From positions 23,130,786 to 23,194,785 of the forward strand of contig CM055104.1 of NCBI GenBank assembly GCA_029204225.1: a DNA stretch of 64,000 nucleotides, given 5' to 3'. A model generated the notes under the pieces. The model made no database searches and was not told the origin of the DNA. It saw nothing but the letters and a program-made list of their open reading frames with translations. Shown here in pieces: positions 42,781-56,258 of the stretch. Origin of the DNA: Diphasiastrum complanatum (lineage: Eukaryota > Streptophyta > Lycopodiopsida > Lycopodiales > Lycopodiaceae). The position numbers and the translations under genes are program-made. Positions within the stretch are counted from its first letter, which is position 1; every line of letters begins with the position of its first letter.

Positions 42781-43636
42781 CACCAACAAACCTATAATAA
42801 AGTGAATGATCATACTCACTCATAACAAAGCCTTGAGAGAGTAAAAAAGTGTTAATCTTAGCATACCAACTCCTTGGCGCTTGCTTAAAGCCATACAAAG
42901 TCTTTTGTAGAAGACACACATGATTTGGCTTTGTTGATGAAATGTAGCTCTCGGCTTGCTCCATATACACTTCCTCCTCAAGATCACCATTCAAGAATGC
43001 ATTTGAAATGTCCATTTTCCATAGATCCCATCCATAAAGTGTAGCAAGTAAAATGATGACTCGAATTCTTACCATCTTTGCCACGGGTGCAAAGGTCTCA
43101 TCATAGTCAATCCCTTGTTGTTGAGCATATCCTTTTGCCACTAACCTTGCTTTGTACTTGTTGATAGATTCATCTTGGTTTGTCTTCACCTTGAAGATCC
43201 ATTTGCATCCAATAGCTTTCTTGTCCTTAGGCAACTCCACCAATCTCCATGTTCCATTCTTCATAAGAGCTTGATACTCAAGATCCATTGCTCGGATCCA
43301 CTCCTCTTTTTTCTTTGCTTGATCTACACTTGTAGGCTCATCCAAAGAGTTTAGGAAAGCAACATAATTTCCAGAAATTACGTGCTTATCCTTTTGATCA
43401 TATGTGAGCCTTGAAGGTACTTGTATTTCACTTGATGTTCTCCTTGGCTTTTGACTTGATGAAGGTCCATCATCATCACCATCCAAAGTAGGATCCTTTT
43501 CATTAACATCAAGAATGTTAGATCCATCCACACTACCATCAATCATGCTTGAAGACACTTTTGGAATGTTCCCAAACATCAAACAAGGTTTTTCCACTTG
43601 AGCTGCACGTCGATATGAGCTATCAAACATGTACAT
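42749..43636 (-). pseudogene. copia integrase-RT linker and RT, truncated
   Basis: It contains SSQKPRRTSSEIQVPSRLTY, the RT start WIRAMDLEYQALMKNGTWRL, CKWIFKVKTNQDESINKYKA, AKGYAQQQGIDYDETFAPVA, MDISNAFLNGDLEEEVYMEQ and LYGFKQAPRSWYAKI. It is open for 295 codons, but the last codons are foreign and the catalytic YVDD is missing. A short unrelated insert near 43620 separates it from the integrase C-terminus. Confidence 0.88.
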
Positions 43637-44749
43637 TCATATAGTGAGGTGAGTAAAGCCCAACAAAAATACCTCTTCTTGAAGATGGATCCTCCTTGGT
43701 CCTATCATCAAGAGTAATGTTGACATAGCATGTGCATCCAAAGGTTCTTAGAAAGTTGACACCCGGCCTCCTCTTGAATAGCATCTCAAAAGGTGTCCTT
43801 CCATCCAAAATAGCAGTCGGCCACCTACTGCACAAGAAATTGGCACACAACAAAGCTTGATCACAAAATGGTTTGTCAAGATTAGCACTTAACCTCATAG
43901 CTTTAACACTTTCACATAAAGTCCTATTCTTTCTTTCAACCACTCCATTTTCCTGTGGGGTCCTTGATGTTGTATACTCCCTCTTGATCCCATGCTCATT
44001 ACAAAAGGCCTTGAACTTGGTAGAATGTACTCCCCACCATTGTCACTCCTTAAGCACTTGATCTTTGTGGAAAATTGGTTTTACCTTGCATTCTTAAACT
44101 TGATAAAGACATCATACACTTCATCCTTGCTCTTTAGTAGATAGATCCAACAAAATCTACTAAAATCATCAATGAATGTTACATACATCTTAGCTCCACT
44201 ATTGCTAATTATAGTAAATCCATGAATATCTGAATGTACAAGTTGAAAAGGCTTTGTAGATCTAGAAATAGATCTAGTATAAGGTAGTCTATGTGACAGC
44301 ACAAGACTCATCAACATGCTTGACATCACTTAAGGAACTTGGAAGACCAATCACAACCTTCTTCCTTGCCATTACCTCCAATGACTTGAAGTTGAGGTGT
44401 CCCATCCTTTTGTGCCAAACCTCTTGAATAGAAATAACTTGGTTAGCAATAACACAAGCATCTAGTTTGAACAACTTCCCTTGCCTTTTACCTTTTTCAA
44501 TCAAGACATCCTTCCTTTTGATCAAACAAGCATCTCCATCAGACTCCACCTTGAGGCCTTTACTTAGCATTTGACTCACACTAAGCAAATTCTTGGTAAT
44601 AGATGGAATAAACAAGACATCCTCCAAATGAACATTCCTATTTGTAGAGAGAGAAATAGGAATTGTGCCAATCCCTTTGATTGCACACTCACCATCATTG
44701 GTCGTGTAGATCACCCTCTTGTCATCTCCATATGCCAACAAAAAAGTGG
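42785..44749 (-). mobile_element. copia (C2-related) protease-integrase-RT remnant
   Basis: Minus order: end of protease from 44741, integrase, linker, RT, truncated near 42785 before YVDD. At its upstream end it is joined directly to an L1 LTR at 44750. Its first part (44749-44076) is duplicated at 57779-57083. Confidence 0.88.
43623..44741 (-). pseudogene. copia protease end and integrase, frameshifted
   Basis: 44741-44289 encodes protease end (VIYTTNDGECAIKGIGTIPI, LFIPSITKNLLSVSQML) and the integrase zinc region (VWHKRMGHLNF, then HVDESCAV, where the second half of the CX2C site is damaged). 44329-44081 holds VHSDIHGFTII and MYVTFIDDFSRFCW. 43943-43623 holds ERKNRTLCESVKAMRLSANL, GRTPFEMLFKRRPG and FGCTCYVNITLDDRTKEDP. 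PQENG replaces PQQNG before the catalytic Glu. Frameshifts occur near 44300 and 44080. Confidence 0.85.
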
Positions 44750-45467
44750 TGTGAAGTTTTTAGCACATGTGAACTTCACCACACACCCTACAGGATCTTA
44801 CTGAGGTGTTGTGATTGCACAAGATTGATCAGAGAACAGTATACTTGAAAAATCTATGACAAGAGCACAATGGCATACATCAGATAAAAAAATCTAGCTT
44901 CTCACTATGAGAAGTGAATGTTAGAAATAATTCTAAGTGCTCAGTATGGGAAAAACAGCCTGCTCTCGAGTAGAGAGAGAAAATCAATGATTTAAAACTC
45001 GGATAGAGAGAGAATGAGTCCAAAACACCAAAATCTCATTATTCAGAATATGGCAAAACATGCCAAGCTTTCCCTACATGAGAGAGACTCAAATTCCTAC
45101 AGTGGAGTTGCATGGAATGTCCACTTAACTAAACTAATTCACCTACCAGAGATCCACATGTGTAACTGCATGCATGGATGTTGCATGTATAGCATGTCAG
45201 TTCATAAAACTGCCTAGACATGTGTAGATCACAGAAACCACTTTGCATGTTGCATGCACTGATTGCATGTGGCTTGCATGCATATAGTATGACATCGCAT
45301 GCTATCTAAACTTCTGCATGTCATCAAAATTGAATCTATCTGGCTCAAATCCGACCTATACTAGAAGGTTCACATACCTTTTATGTACAGCATGAAATTT
45401 AGTGGAAATAACCATGGACATGGCTCCAAACTCGAGATAGGAAGATAATATTTTAATAATCTTCACA
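44750..45467 (-). repeat. L1-type copia LTR (copy A)
   Basis: 718 bases, in element sense TGTGAAGATTATTAAA to ACTTCACA. The purine tract AAGGAGGAG precedes it (45468-45476) and RNase H-end coding lies beyond, so it is a 3' LTR. Its downstream side joins C2 protease without a primer site, as expected for an insertion into that gene. Confidence 0.85.
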
Positions 45468-45780
45468 CTCCTCCTTAAGATTTATGTTCCTATCAACATA
45501 GACTTTGAAATTAGGCCAAGGTTAGACCTCATCTTGATAAAGACATTCTGGAGTAGTGGCTTGGTGAGAAGATCTGCAACATAATTTGTAGAATCAGTAT
45601 GCTCCAGTGAGATCTCTCTCCCAATGAATTTTTCTCTTACAAAATGATGAGCTACTTCAATGTGTTTGTTCCTTGCATGGAAAATTGGGATATTTGCAAG
45701 AGCTTGAGCAGAAATGTTGTCATTCTTGATAATTGAAAGATCTTCTCTCGCACTTCATATAATGTGCTCAAGATGTCTCA
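45468..45780 (-). pseudogene. copia RNase H C-terminal scrap (copy A)
   Basis: Minus-strand coding for the IPIFHARNKHIEVAHHFVRE-like segment, the VADLLTKPLL-like segment and the final Met/Leu-rich tail, ending at the L1 LTR. It corresponds to 3340-3585 of C1. Confidence 0.75.
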
Positions 45781-46130
45781 GACTTCCTTCGATGTCTAAG
45801 CTTCAGACACATGGCCGATTTGCATGTCCGAGATGTTGAGGATGATCAGCGCAAATGCTGTGCCATTCGAGTTCTCATCTTACATTTCCACAGATGGTAA
45901 CTGGCTCCATCAAGCTTGTCCATGATAGGACTGGCTTTTCCTTGGGAATGCAAGAAACAATTATCTTATCAGCTAGTAGGATCAGGTTCTGTAGGAAGCT
46001 TATCAAGCTATAGAAATAGCTCTGACATAAAACCACTTAAGAAATCAGATGAATTCTGATATTAAAGCTCTAAATAATCAGAGAATAGTAACTTGTCACT
46101 TTGATACCATGTTGGGGAAGTCTGATACCA

Positions 46131-46525
46131 TGTCGAGGAAGTGTGAGAAGTTCTCTCGGTGCGTGCACTATTGGTAACAATAGGCGAACACAATAATGAA
46201 GTTAGTTTAGAGCTGGGTGCGCGGTGATAGCAAAAGCTCTTAAGAGCAGACAATCAGACAAAGCAATCAAAAGGTCAAACAGAGAGCGAAAAGCATTACA
46301 AATATTGACAGGACCTGAATGCAGAACTAAATGACATTTTATTCAGATTGATTGTAATGAAATACAAGTCAGTGATGCAGGTGAGCATAAGACAATAGTG
46401 GGAGAAACCACATGCTCACAAAGCGAACTACAAACTGTAAAAGATATGAGCTTATTACTAACGATATGTTTGAAGAAGAAAATCAATGCATGAAAGCAGC
46501 AACTGTGTCTATCTCATCGGATTCA
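46131..46525 (-). repeat. L5 LTR (copy A) with adjoining primer sites
   Basis: In element sense TGAATCCGATGAG (46525) to CTCGACA (46131). Two primer-like strings follow on the minus strand: TGGTATCAGA at 46121-46130 and TGGTATCAAAG near 46098-46109. The gag scrap (N-terminus) follows at about 46000-45800. Confidence 0.6.
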
Positions 46526-46531
46526 ATAATT

Positions 46532-46895
46532 TGTATTTTTGATAATTGATCAAATTACATGCTTGTTAAATGATCTAAGTGCTATTTACATTTATGCAGA
46601 TAAGTGTACAAGAGATGGCATGGAGCCGTGGTGCCATCAGGGAGAAGGTCGTGGCTGCTGTCATTGTCAAGTTGGTTACGTAGTATAGAGGATGAGTGTG
46701 AGGAGTTCGATGAGTCGCGCTTCCCCAATATGTTGTCCAGGTTGGGTTTACCTGATAGTTCGTCCAACTCCGATATGTCGGCCATCTTCACTTACTCATC
46801 TTTAGTAGTTGAGCTGCACGACAATGCAAGCAAATATGCGACAATGAATGGAACTAGATTAGCATGGGATTTAGGAGAGTAGAGGAGATAAATAC
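46532..46895 (+). pseudogene. unassigned exon-like fragment
   Basis: After an acceptor-like TTTATGCAG (about 46600) an open frame of 92 codons (from 46604) reads WLRSIEDECEEFDESRFPNM and LGLPDSSSNSDMSAIFTYSS, then ELHDNASKYATMNGTRLAWD. It is acidic and protein-like but unrecognised. It ends at the truncated LTR. It could be a piece of a host gene carried by an element. Confidence 0.3.
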
Positions 46896-47448
46896 AACAG
46901 ATTATATATCATTCATGGGGCTATTTAGGCTTGTTTGGTCATAATTCCTAATTATAGGACCAAATTCCTTAAATCATGGAGGTGGATAGCCAACCTAGCC
47001 ACCAAACTCTAGAGGTAAGATTGACAAATTAGGGCAAAAATGGTCAATCATCTTCCTTATTACATGATGGATTTTCACCTAAATTTGAGATGGGGAAGAG
47101 CTTTTGTATATAATATTCACCATTCCATGGTGAGGAGATAGAATTATTGGAGCACATTGGCAATCTTGAGGTTTTCACACATTTGTCTTGAACTTTTGTG
47201 AATGCTTTGGTATTAAAACTTGATTCCACTTAATCTCCGATAATAGGCTGTACTGGAGTCCACACATGCATGGGGTTAGAATTCAATGTTTGATCAATGC
47301 TTTTGATTGAGCTCTTGATTGTGGGTCCAATATTCCTTTTCTAGACCAAGATTTGTGACTAGTTTTGGAATAGATTGGTGTATCAATAAATCAATCACTC
47401 TTGGAGCCTTATATAGGTTCCTTTATGGTCATTTGTACTGTACTTTCA
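46896..47448 (+). repeat. 5' LTR (5'-truncated)
   Basis: Similar to 50200-50719 along most of its length (TAGGCTTGTTTGGTCATAAT, GGTGGATAGCCAACCTAGCC, CACTCTTGGAGCCTTAT). The first about 130 bases of the LTR are missing. It ends TTTCA at 47448. Confidence 0.8.
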
Positions 47449-47450
47449 AC

Positions 47451-47464
47451 ATGTATCAAAGCCA
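47451..47464 (+). promoter_or_regulatory. decayed primer-binding site
   Basis: ATGTATCAAAGCC two bases after the LTR is recognisable as TGGTATCAAAGC with one base lost. Confidence 0.6.
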
Positions 47465-48598
47465 AGTACAAGATGATAATCATTGATCAAAGGACAATCC
47501 ATTTTAGCAAGTTGTTGCTAAAAAGCTAGTCTTGAGAGGGGCCAGTTCAAGTCTTAGGTTGAAGATTTGGGATCCAAACTTGGTGAGGGTTAGTAGCTGT
47601 ACTTCCCACACGTGTGGGAACATCTTTACCAGCTTTTAACTTCAAATATTCACAAGAGCCAAGCAATTTGATTTTGTGTTATCTTGATGAGTTTTTTGAT
47701 GCTAAACCTAGGAAAAACATCAAAGTATGTTCGCCATCAATTAGATTTGGCTTGGTGTCATGAGATCTAATTATTTGAGACTGAGTTCAAGCCCTTTAGA
47801 TGTGTTTTATAGGTCTTGAAGAACCATAAAGAAGAGGAAGAGAGATTTAGACATGTTTTTCTCCAAAAACTGCAGAAATTGACTTGATTTGATAGTTCTT
47901 TGATAGAATATCATCTTATCTCCATTCTATCTTTGTAAGGGAGTGTGAGTGCTGTGACTATAAGTCCAAAGAGATGTCTAGAATTCAAATTTGAGATAAT
48001 CAAGACAAGTAAAACCTTTGTGAGTTCCTAGATTCAAATCACTTCCAATTTTATTGAGCATTGTTTTGTAGAATCCTTCCTAAGTGTTCTTTTAAATCAA
48101 GATCATGGGGATCTTGCCACTTGTCTCCTTGTGAAAATCAATTGAGTTGCTAGTGACAAATTTTGGAAAATAGCTGAGGGAGGGTTGAGAAGTTCAATCT
48201 ACTTTGTGTTTATTGAATTTCTCAAGAGTAGTCAATAGAGTGAAAATTTGTCAAGTAGTCTAGTTCAAATCTCTTTTGATCCTTACCAGCTCTCAAGGAG
48301 AGAGTGAAATAGACCTAAGTGAGTCTAGAAGTAGTGTTTGAATTTGAGAAAGTTGATTTTTAGCTAGAGCTTCAGTGCTCTATTCTTGGTGAATTAGGCA
48401 AGACAATTTTCCAAGCATTATTGATATTGGTGAGGAGAGTGAAATAGATATCGGATCAAGAAGTTTGTGGATCTTGATATAACTTTGTGTGATTCACTAT
48501 GAGGTTGCAAACACCTTGGTTTTCACGTCTAAACACAACTCACATGTGTGTACTTTGTGTACCACATTATTTCTCCATCGAAGCTAGTGGAAGGATGA

Positions 48599-49413
48599 TT
48601 GTTTAAGCTGGAAGGTAATGTTGCTTTTGAGAGTGTGAACTTGGCAAAGGAGGAGATCAGTCAAGTAAAGACCTTGTCAAAGTGTGATCTTGCTAGAATT
48701 GAGGAGGAACATCAAATAGAAGAAGATCTTGTGGATCAGCCTCAAAATCCGAGAGCTCCAAAGAGGTCCTCAATGACAAAGGTTGAGTCATCAATTGCAT
48801 GCAAATTTTCCTCTCAAGTGTGCATCTTGGAAGGGTGGAGAGCATTGGAGATGATACAATCTTTGATTTGTTCATAGATAGTAGACATGAAGTGAATTGT
48901 CTCTTATCTTTAATATTGATGATGTTTAGTACTTTATGTAGATATGAAAAGACAATGAAGTTGAATGCTTTCCAACCTACATTTGTTGTTGATTTCATTG
49001 GATAACTGTTTGTGTAATAGTTTGGAAAGTGGTGTCATAAAAGAAAAACATCATTCAATGAAATGTACTTGAGATTCTTTGAGTCTACATGCTTTGTGCA
49101 TGATCATTCCAATGTAAGGACCAAAGATTATCCTACTTCAATGATAGGAATAATGGTAGTGTTTTGCTCTTCAAGTAGAGATTGTAGAATCTACATGTTT
49201 TCCACCAAAGAAGTTTTCAATGGTGGAAATGCCATCTTTTATGAGTGTAAGACCAACAAACTTGAAGAAGCACCTTTGGATCATCACCTTATTCAACTCA
49301 ATATTGATGGAGAGGAGCCGAGTCAAGTGCAAGGAAAAAGTGAAGGCCCGAGAACTCCAAGGAGAGGATTCAAAGTCCAAGTTGGAGATAGCAAGGCTCA
49401 AGTTCATTGGTAA
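48599..49413 (+). pseudogene. copia integrase C-terminal scrap and unassigned codons
   Basis: 49063-49413 reads FFESTCFVHDHSNVRTKDYP, TSMIGIMVVFCSSSRDCRIY, FSTKEVFNGGNAIF and GPRTPRRG, a worn version of the copia FGCxCFVHVP...KGxFVGYSxxxKxYRxY...SxDVxFxE...PRRS stretch. The frame at 48599-48877 (NLAKEEISQVKTLSKCD) is protein-like but unassigned. Confidence 0.65.
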
Positions 49414-50062
49414 AGGAAGCAAAGATGAGGAGATTGACATCTCTCATGAATTCATCAATCCATTTGGTGTTGCTCTATGTGAGCAAAGGTTCTTCAAGGC
49501 AAGGATTGGCATAATCATGGAGAGATCATCAAGAATGAAGGTAGAGCCAAGTTCTTGGCATACTCCTTCTTTACTTTCTTAAATCCATTTTGAGACAACA
49601 TGATCCAGTTATTATCATTATGTTTAATGATGGATCAGCAATCATACTTGCATTATATGCTAATTATATGAAGATGATGCAAGAAGTTTTGACAAATCTA
49701 ATCTAGAATTCAATTTGGAGCCATCAAGGCTCAATCATATGAATCAAGCAAGGCAAGTTGTTTTTGGAAACATTATCGATGCACTTAATAGCTTAATTGA
49801 TGTATCATCAAGTGCACAAAATGCCTTGAAATTCATAGCTTGGCATGATGGTTAGCTTTGACGTGTGTTACATGTATATAGACACAATAATGGAACATCG
49901 TGTAAGAGATCCTTTAAGAGGTGGCGAAAGATCCTTCATGGACATCATTCTCTATTGGAGTCTCAAAAGTTCTTTGTTTGTAGCTAGATTTTTATGACAC
50001 TTCTAAACTTTTCCTTCATCAAGAAAAGATACTTGTAGATAGATCAAGCTAAATTTGAGGAG

Positions 50063-50719
50063 TGTGAGAAATTGCCAGAAATTGGCAAATCTAGCTTGAT
50101 CAAAACCATGTAGACTGTAGATAGGTGGGTCCCACATATGTGAGTCCAGGTTGCCACGTGTGTAGGATATCCTAGATAGATTAGATATCATTCATAGGTT
50201 AGTTAGGCTTGTTTGGTCATAATTCCTAGATTATAGGATTAAATTCCTTGAATCATGGAGGTGGATAACCAACCTAGCCACCAACTTGGCAAAACTCTAG
50301 GATTATGTAAGATTGAAAAACTAGGGCAAAAATGGTCAATACTCTTCCTTATTACATGCTGGATTTTCACTTAACTTGAGGTGGGGAAGAGCTTTTGTAT
50401 ATACTATTCACCATTCCATAGTGAGGAGATAAAAGTTTTGGAGCACATTGGCAATCTTGAGGTTTCTTCACATTTGTCTTTAAATTTTGTGAATGCTTTG
50501 GTATCTAAACTTGATTCCACTTAATCTCTGATAATAGGCTCTACTGGAGTCCGTAAGTGTTTGATCAATGTTTTTGATTGCTCTTGCTTGTGGGATCCAA
50601 TATTGCCTTTCTAGATCGAGATTTTGTGACTAGTTTTGCAATAGATAGGTGTCTCAATCAATCAATCACTCTTGGAGCCTTATGTGGGTTCATTTATGGT
50701 CCTTTGTACTATACTTTGA
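50063..50719 (+). repeat. 3' LTR
   Basis: 657 bases from TGTGAGAAATTGCC to CTTTGA (CA end mutated). Purine-rich TTTGAGGAG precedes it. Confidence 0.8.
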
Positions 50720-50734
50720 ACAATATCCTCGTGT

Positions 50735-52017
50735 ATTGTATCTCCTTGAGACATATCTTTGCGCAAGTCCTGTGATACCACATATTTGCTAAATAATGAA
50801 TATTTTCTCAAATATGGCAATTTATACTTGAAAATGAAGATATGCGCTGGACAAATGTATATTATGAAGAGTCCTATATCATTTTCTAGGATATAAATGC
50901 TAAAGACCTGACTGTTATTAAAGGACAAGACCTCCTGAACTGAAACGACGCCTGGAACACAAAGCGACTAGATTCGTATTGTCACTTTAACTAGAGTAAA
51001 TTAAAGTCTTAGTGAAAGTTATCTTCAATGGTGTAATTTGCATTTACTTGTAACCTATTTATTAACTAGAGTTAGTAAATGGAACGATGCACCAGGAATC
51101 TCAAGAGGTGTGTTTGCTCGCTCCGTAGATAATATAAATGAAGATACACCTCACTCTCACACCACCAAGAAAGAGATAGTTTCTGTATTATGAGATTGAA
51201 GAAGTGAAAGAGAGTTGAAGGTTATTTCTCTTTTGTTCTCCGCATTGTTGAGTGTGAGTGATTTTAAATCTACTAGCAATCTCGTATGCATTACTTAAAT
51301 CATTCTTTGGTCAGACAGTACAATAGTTCATTACAGTTGTTTGTTGTGTTTCCATAAAGTTGATCTAAAGAATTGTCTTTAAACTAACTTACCTGTCTGC
51401 GCGAATACTTTGTGATCAGCACCCGAGTAAAGTATCCCTTGGTGCAGTTTTCCATAGTCACTGATAGTGAAGTATGTGTGCATGTGAAATGTTAGTCCAT
51501 GCTTGAGGAATTGAGTTATTGATCTGTATTCGTGTTGGTAACGAAGATAATGGTTTCTAACATATTCACGAACTATTTGAGTCCTTTAGCCATGACTGGA
51601 CTTTAGTTGTTGAGGACTTCTGTCTAGAACACATTAGTTCAAGAATAAGATTAACTATTTGTCTGTTCACACACGTTTGTATCGAACATAACACAAATCT
51701 TTGCTGACAACTTAATCAGTCAGAGTGTAGTTCGTTCGTGCTACTCTGATATCATTTCACTTGTAGAACGCTTTTCCTTCAGTTTGATAGAGGAAGATGT
51801 TGTTTGGAATTCATTATTATCACACACCTATACCAAAAGTAATACTGGTTACTTATAAGATGTTTGTTGAAAACCATATTAACACTCGACTCCATTTCAT
51901 TCGAAATAATTCAGGATTGTACCAATTAAACAACTTTTAAGTGCTATCTCCTTGGGGAGCGACATAAATACTACACAAATCTAGCAAATCTAGGTTGGTA
52001 TAGCACAACATATACCA
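50735..52017 (+). repeat. gypsy 5' LTR, start uncertain
   Basis: The right end is set by the primer site at 52025. The left end is only bounded by the preceding copia LTR at 50719. GATAATATAAATG at about 51128 may be its TATA. No second copy is present for confirmation. Confidence 0.5.
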
Positions 52018-52024
52018 ATTTTTG

Positions 52025-52042
52025 GCACCGTGCCAGGGATAG
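52025..52042 (+). promoter_or_regulatory. gypsy primer-binding site
   Basis: TGGCACCGTGCCAGGGAT resembles the tRNA-Asp-type site TGGCGCCGTTGCCGGGGA of Tat/Athila gypsy elements and lies a few bases after the LTR. Confidence 0.7.
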
Positions 52043-52090
52043 CCAAATAAAGTTGATACAAACTGACAACTCCATCTCCTTCCCTAATGT

Positions 52091-52870
52091 ATGTCAGATA
52101 GAGCTGCTCGATTAGAAAGATATTGCAGACTTCGAGATGACTTTTTTAAAAGCCTTCAGAAAACTTTGCAAAGAGGAGATTCACCCTTCCAGAATTTTAA
52201 CAAAACTTCCTTTGATAATCCTCTTAATCTTGAAAATTTACACGAAAATCCTTGTCCTGAAGCTCTGAAGTTGTGAATCCAGTTCCAAATCCTGATCCTA
52301 AACCTGAGTCGGAGCCTGAACCTGAACCTGAATCAAATATGGAAGGCCAGCCTGGTCCTCGTTTCACTTCAATATCGAAGATCAAATATGATTATTTTAA
52401 GGGAACATCTTCAGATGATGTTGACAGGTATGTTTTGCAGTTCGAGTCAGTTGCTGATTCGAACAATGAAGGTACTGATGCTGACAAGCTGCGGATCTTT
52501 CCTGGTCTTCTGAAAAAGCAAGTGCATATATGGTACAACCAAGTTGAACCAGGACGTGTAGCTACCTGGTTACTGCTGCAAGATGCATTTTTGAATCAGT
52601 TCAGAGAGATTGGTTATTCATCTAGAATTCTCGGACGACTCAACAATGTGCAGAAGAAAAGTAAAGAATCTCTTTGAAGGTACACACGAAAAGTAAATAA
52701 TCTAACTGGAAAACTAACTGGTGTATACCTTGTCGCGATGCAAATTGAGTGGTTTTTGGCAGATTTATCACCGAAAATTTGTATGTTCCTAGATCCCATC
52801 ACCCTCTCCACTTCCATCAACAAAAAGGTCGCGGAAAGGACAATGATTTCGAAATTTGCAAGAAAATGTT
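52091..52870 (+). pseudogene. Ty3/gypsy gag, N-terminal and capsid part
   Basis: The first frame (52091-52276, MSDRAARLERYCRLRDDFFK) shifts to a second (52273-52677) with a Pro/Glu repeat (PEPEPE) and then the retrotransposon gag domain: IKYDYFKGTSSDDVDRYVLQ, ADKLRIFPGLLKKQVHIWYN, PGRVATWLLLQDAFLNQFRE, SSRILGRLNNVQKKSKESL. A TGA interrupts before RYTRKVNNLTGKL, and the frame goes on to MQIEWFLADLSPKICMF. It is truncated around 52870, and no zinc knuckle, protease or pol follows. Confidence 0.85.
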
Positions 52871-54841
<1,971 letters not shown>

Positions 54842-54934
54842 TTGCATAGGAGATGGTATCACACCATTATTGGATCCTATAGCGAGAGAGAAGCAACATT
54901 TTTTGTTCATCACTTTTATTTATCTCCACTTTAC

Positions 54935-55513
54935 ATGACTTCAATGAGTTCATACGTGTTGCAACCAAGTGAGAGATTGTCTACTTCCAATTATTCAATA
55001 TGGAAGTTGAGGATGGAGTCCATCTTGATACTCCAAGATGTGATGGACATTGTACTTGGGATTGAGGAGGAGCCTCAAGTCCTTCAAGAAGTACAAAAAT
55101 ACAAGAAGAGGGCTAGGATGGCTCTCCACTACATTAAGATGAATGTCTCTAATGAGATATTGAGGGAGATTGGTGATTGTTCTACATCCAAGGAAGCTTG
55201 GGATTGTCTCAAGTCCATCTATGAGGCTAAGAACACCTCTAGGCTCCTCACTCTTAGAAATCAAATATTCCAAAGTAGTCAAAAGAGTGATGAGAGTACA
55301 TCTAATTATGTTTTGAGAGTCAAGGATATTCATAGGGAGCTTGCATGTATTGGTGAATCAATCAATCAAAGTGAGCTAGTCCAAGTCATTCTCAATGGCT
55401 TGAGAGATGAACATGACAACCTTGTCCAATCCTATGCCATTAAGGAGGAGCCACCAAGTTTGGAAGCCCTTCAAAGTGTGCTTATTTCTGAAGAATCAAG
55501 ACAAGAGTACTGA
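54935..55513 (+). pseudogene. copia gag N-terminal two thirds
   Basis: The start is taken at ATG 54935 (MTSMSSYVLQPSERLSTSNY) because copia Gag usually begins shortly before this motif; the frame is open from 54842. Motifs: WKLRMESILILQDVMDIVLG, ALHYIKMNVSNEILREIGD, AWDCLKSIYEAKNTSRLLTL, LRVKDIHRELACIGESINQS, QVILNGLRDEHDNLVQSYAI, LEALQSVLISEESRQ. It stops at TGA just before the expected basic linker and zinc knuckle, which are deleted. Confidence 0.87.
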
Positions 55514-56258
55514 ATTTTTTGGATCTCAAAGTTCAAGAAAAGCTATACTAGTTTTGTATGATGCTTATGGTATGGACATGTTTCTTGTCATTATTGACTT
55601 AGATGTGTTTCCAATACTTTTTGAAAGCAAGATATTGTATTGTCAAAAGTATGCTCTTGGTTCTAGTAAGAACAAGATTGAGCTTGGTACTCACTTTTTT
55701 GAAAATCATGTTTTCACATGTTTTGAGGCAAATTGTAAACTCTTCTTGAGATTAAGTGAAGCATCCAAAGTGGACACTTACATCTTTGAGAGAGTAACTA
55801 GCCTCAAAAAGATCAAGATAGTCTTTGATATCAAGATTAGATCTATCATGGATATAGTTCATTGTATGTGGACTAGTCAAGCTAGAAAGCATAATCTTGA
55901 TAATCATCATTGTTTCACATCTTATGATCTTGATCTCCATGATCCTTATGAGCCTTGGAAGCCTCAGATCTCTCTATTTATGGTGCATCCATCATGCAAG
56001 TGGAAATTTCAAAGCAAAGATCACCATCAAGCATGGAGGAAGCCCATGATCATAGTGGCATATCGGTGGAGCACTCTTCAAAGGCATTGGCAAGAGATCT
56101 CTACCAAAGAGATCTTATCATGGATATGGTGAGGGTGCTGCTATGATGGATCCCTTGGCTGATCTTCACTTCTTCTGCATACCAAAGGATCCACTCAAAA
56201 AGATTTACAAACTTCTCAAGTGATCTAGTACCTTTCCAAGCTATTTTTTCAGGAGGAG
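55514..56258 (+). pseudogene. unassigned remnant ending in copia RNase H tail
   Basis: One frame (open from 55407 through 56132, out of frame with gag) reads RKAILVLYDAYGMDMFLVII and LSEASKVDTYIFERVTSLKK. It has no motif I know. The last part in other frames gives ADPLADL-like codons and KDPLKKIYKLL, a worn version of the RNase H C-terminus, followed by AGGAGGAG and the LTR. Confidence 0.4.

Larger units (their letters stand above)
44076..46531 (-). repeat. duplicated chimeric retroelement block, copy A
   Basis: Colinear with 57083-59664. It consists (minus order) of an L5 LTR (46525-46131), primer sites, a gag scrap, an RNase H end, an L1 LTR and C2 protease/integrase. Copy A lacks about 100 bases of gag present in copy B (58908-59010). 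Both copies end a few bases beyond the L5 LTR, at ATAATT. Confidence 0.88.
46896..50719 (+). mobile_element. copia-like element with two LTRs, degenerate
   Basis: LTR copies at 46896-47448 (5' end truncated) and 50063-50719 flank about 2.6 kb with a primer site and a purine tract (TTTGAGGAG). Coding is nearly gone; only an integrase C-terminal scrap is clear. Several LTR differences and indels show an old insertion. Confidence 0.82.
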
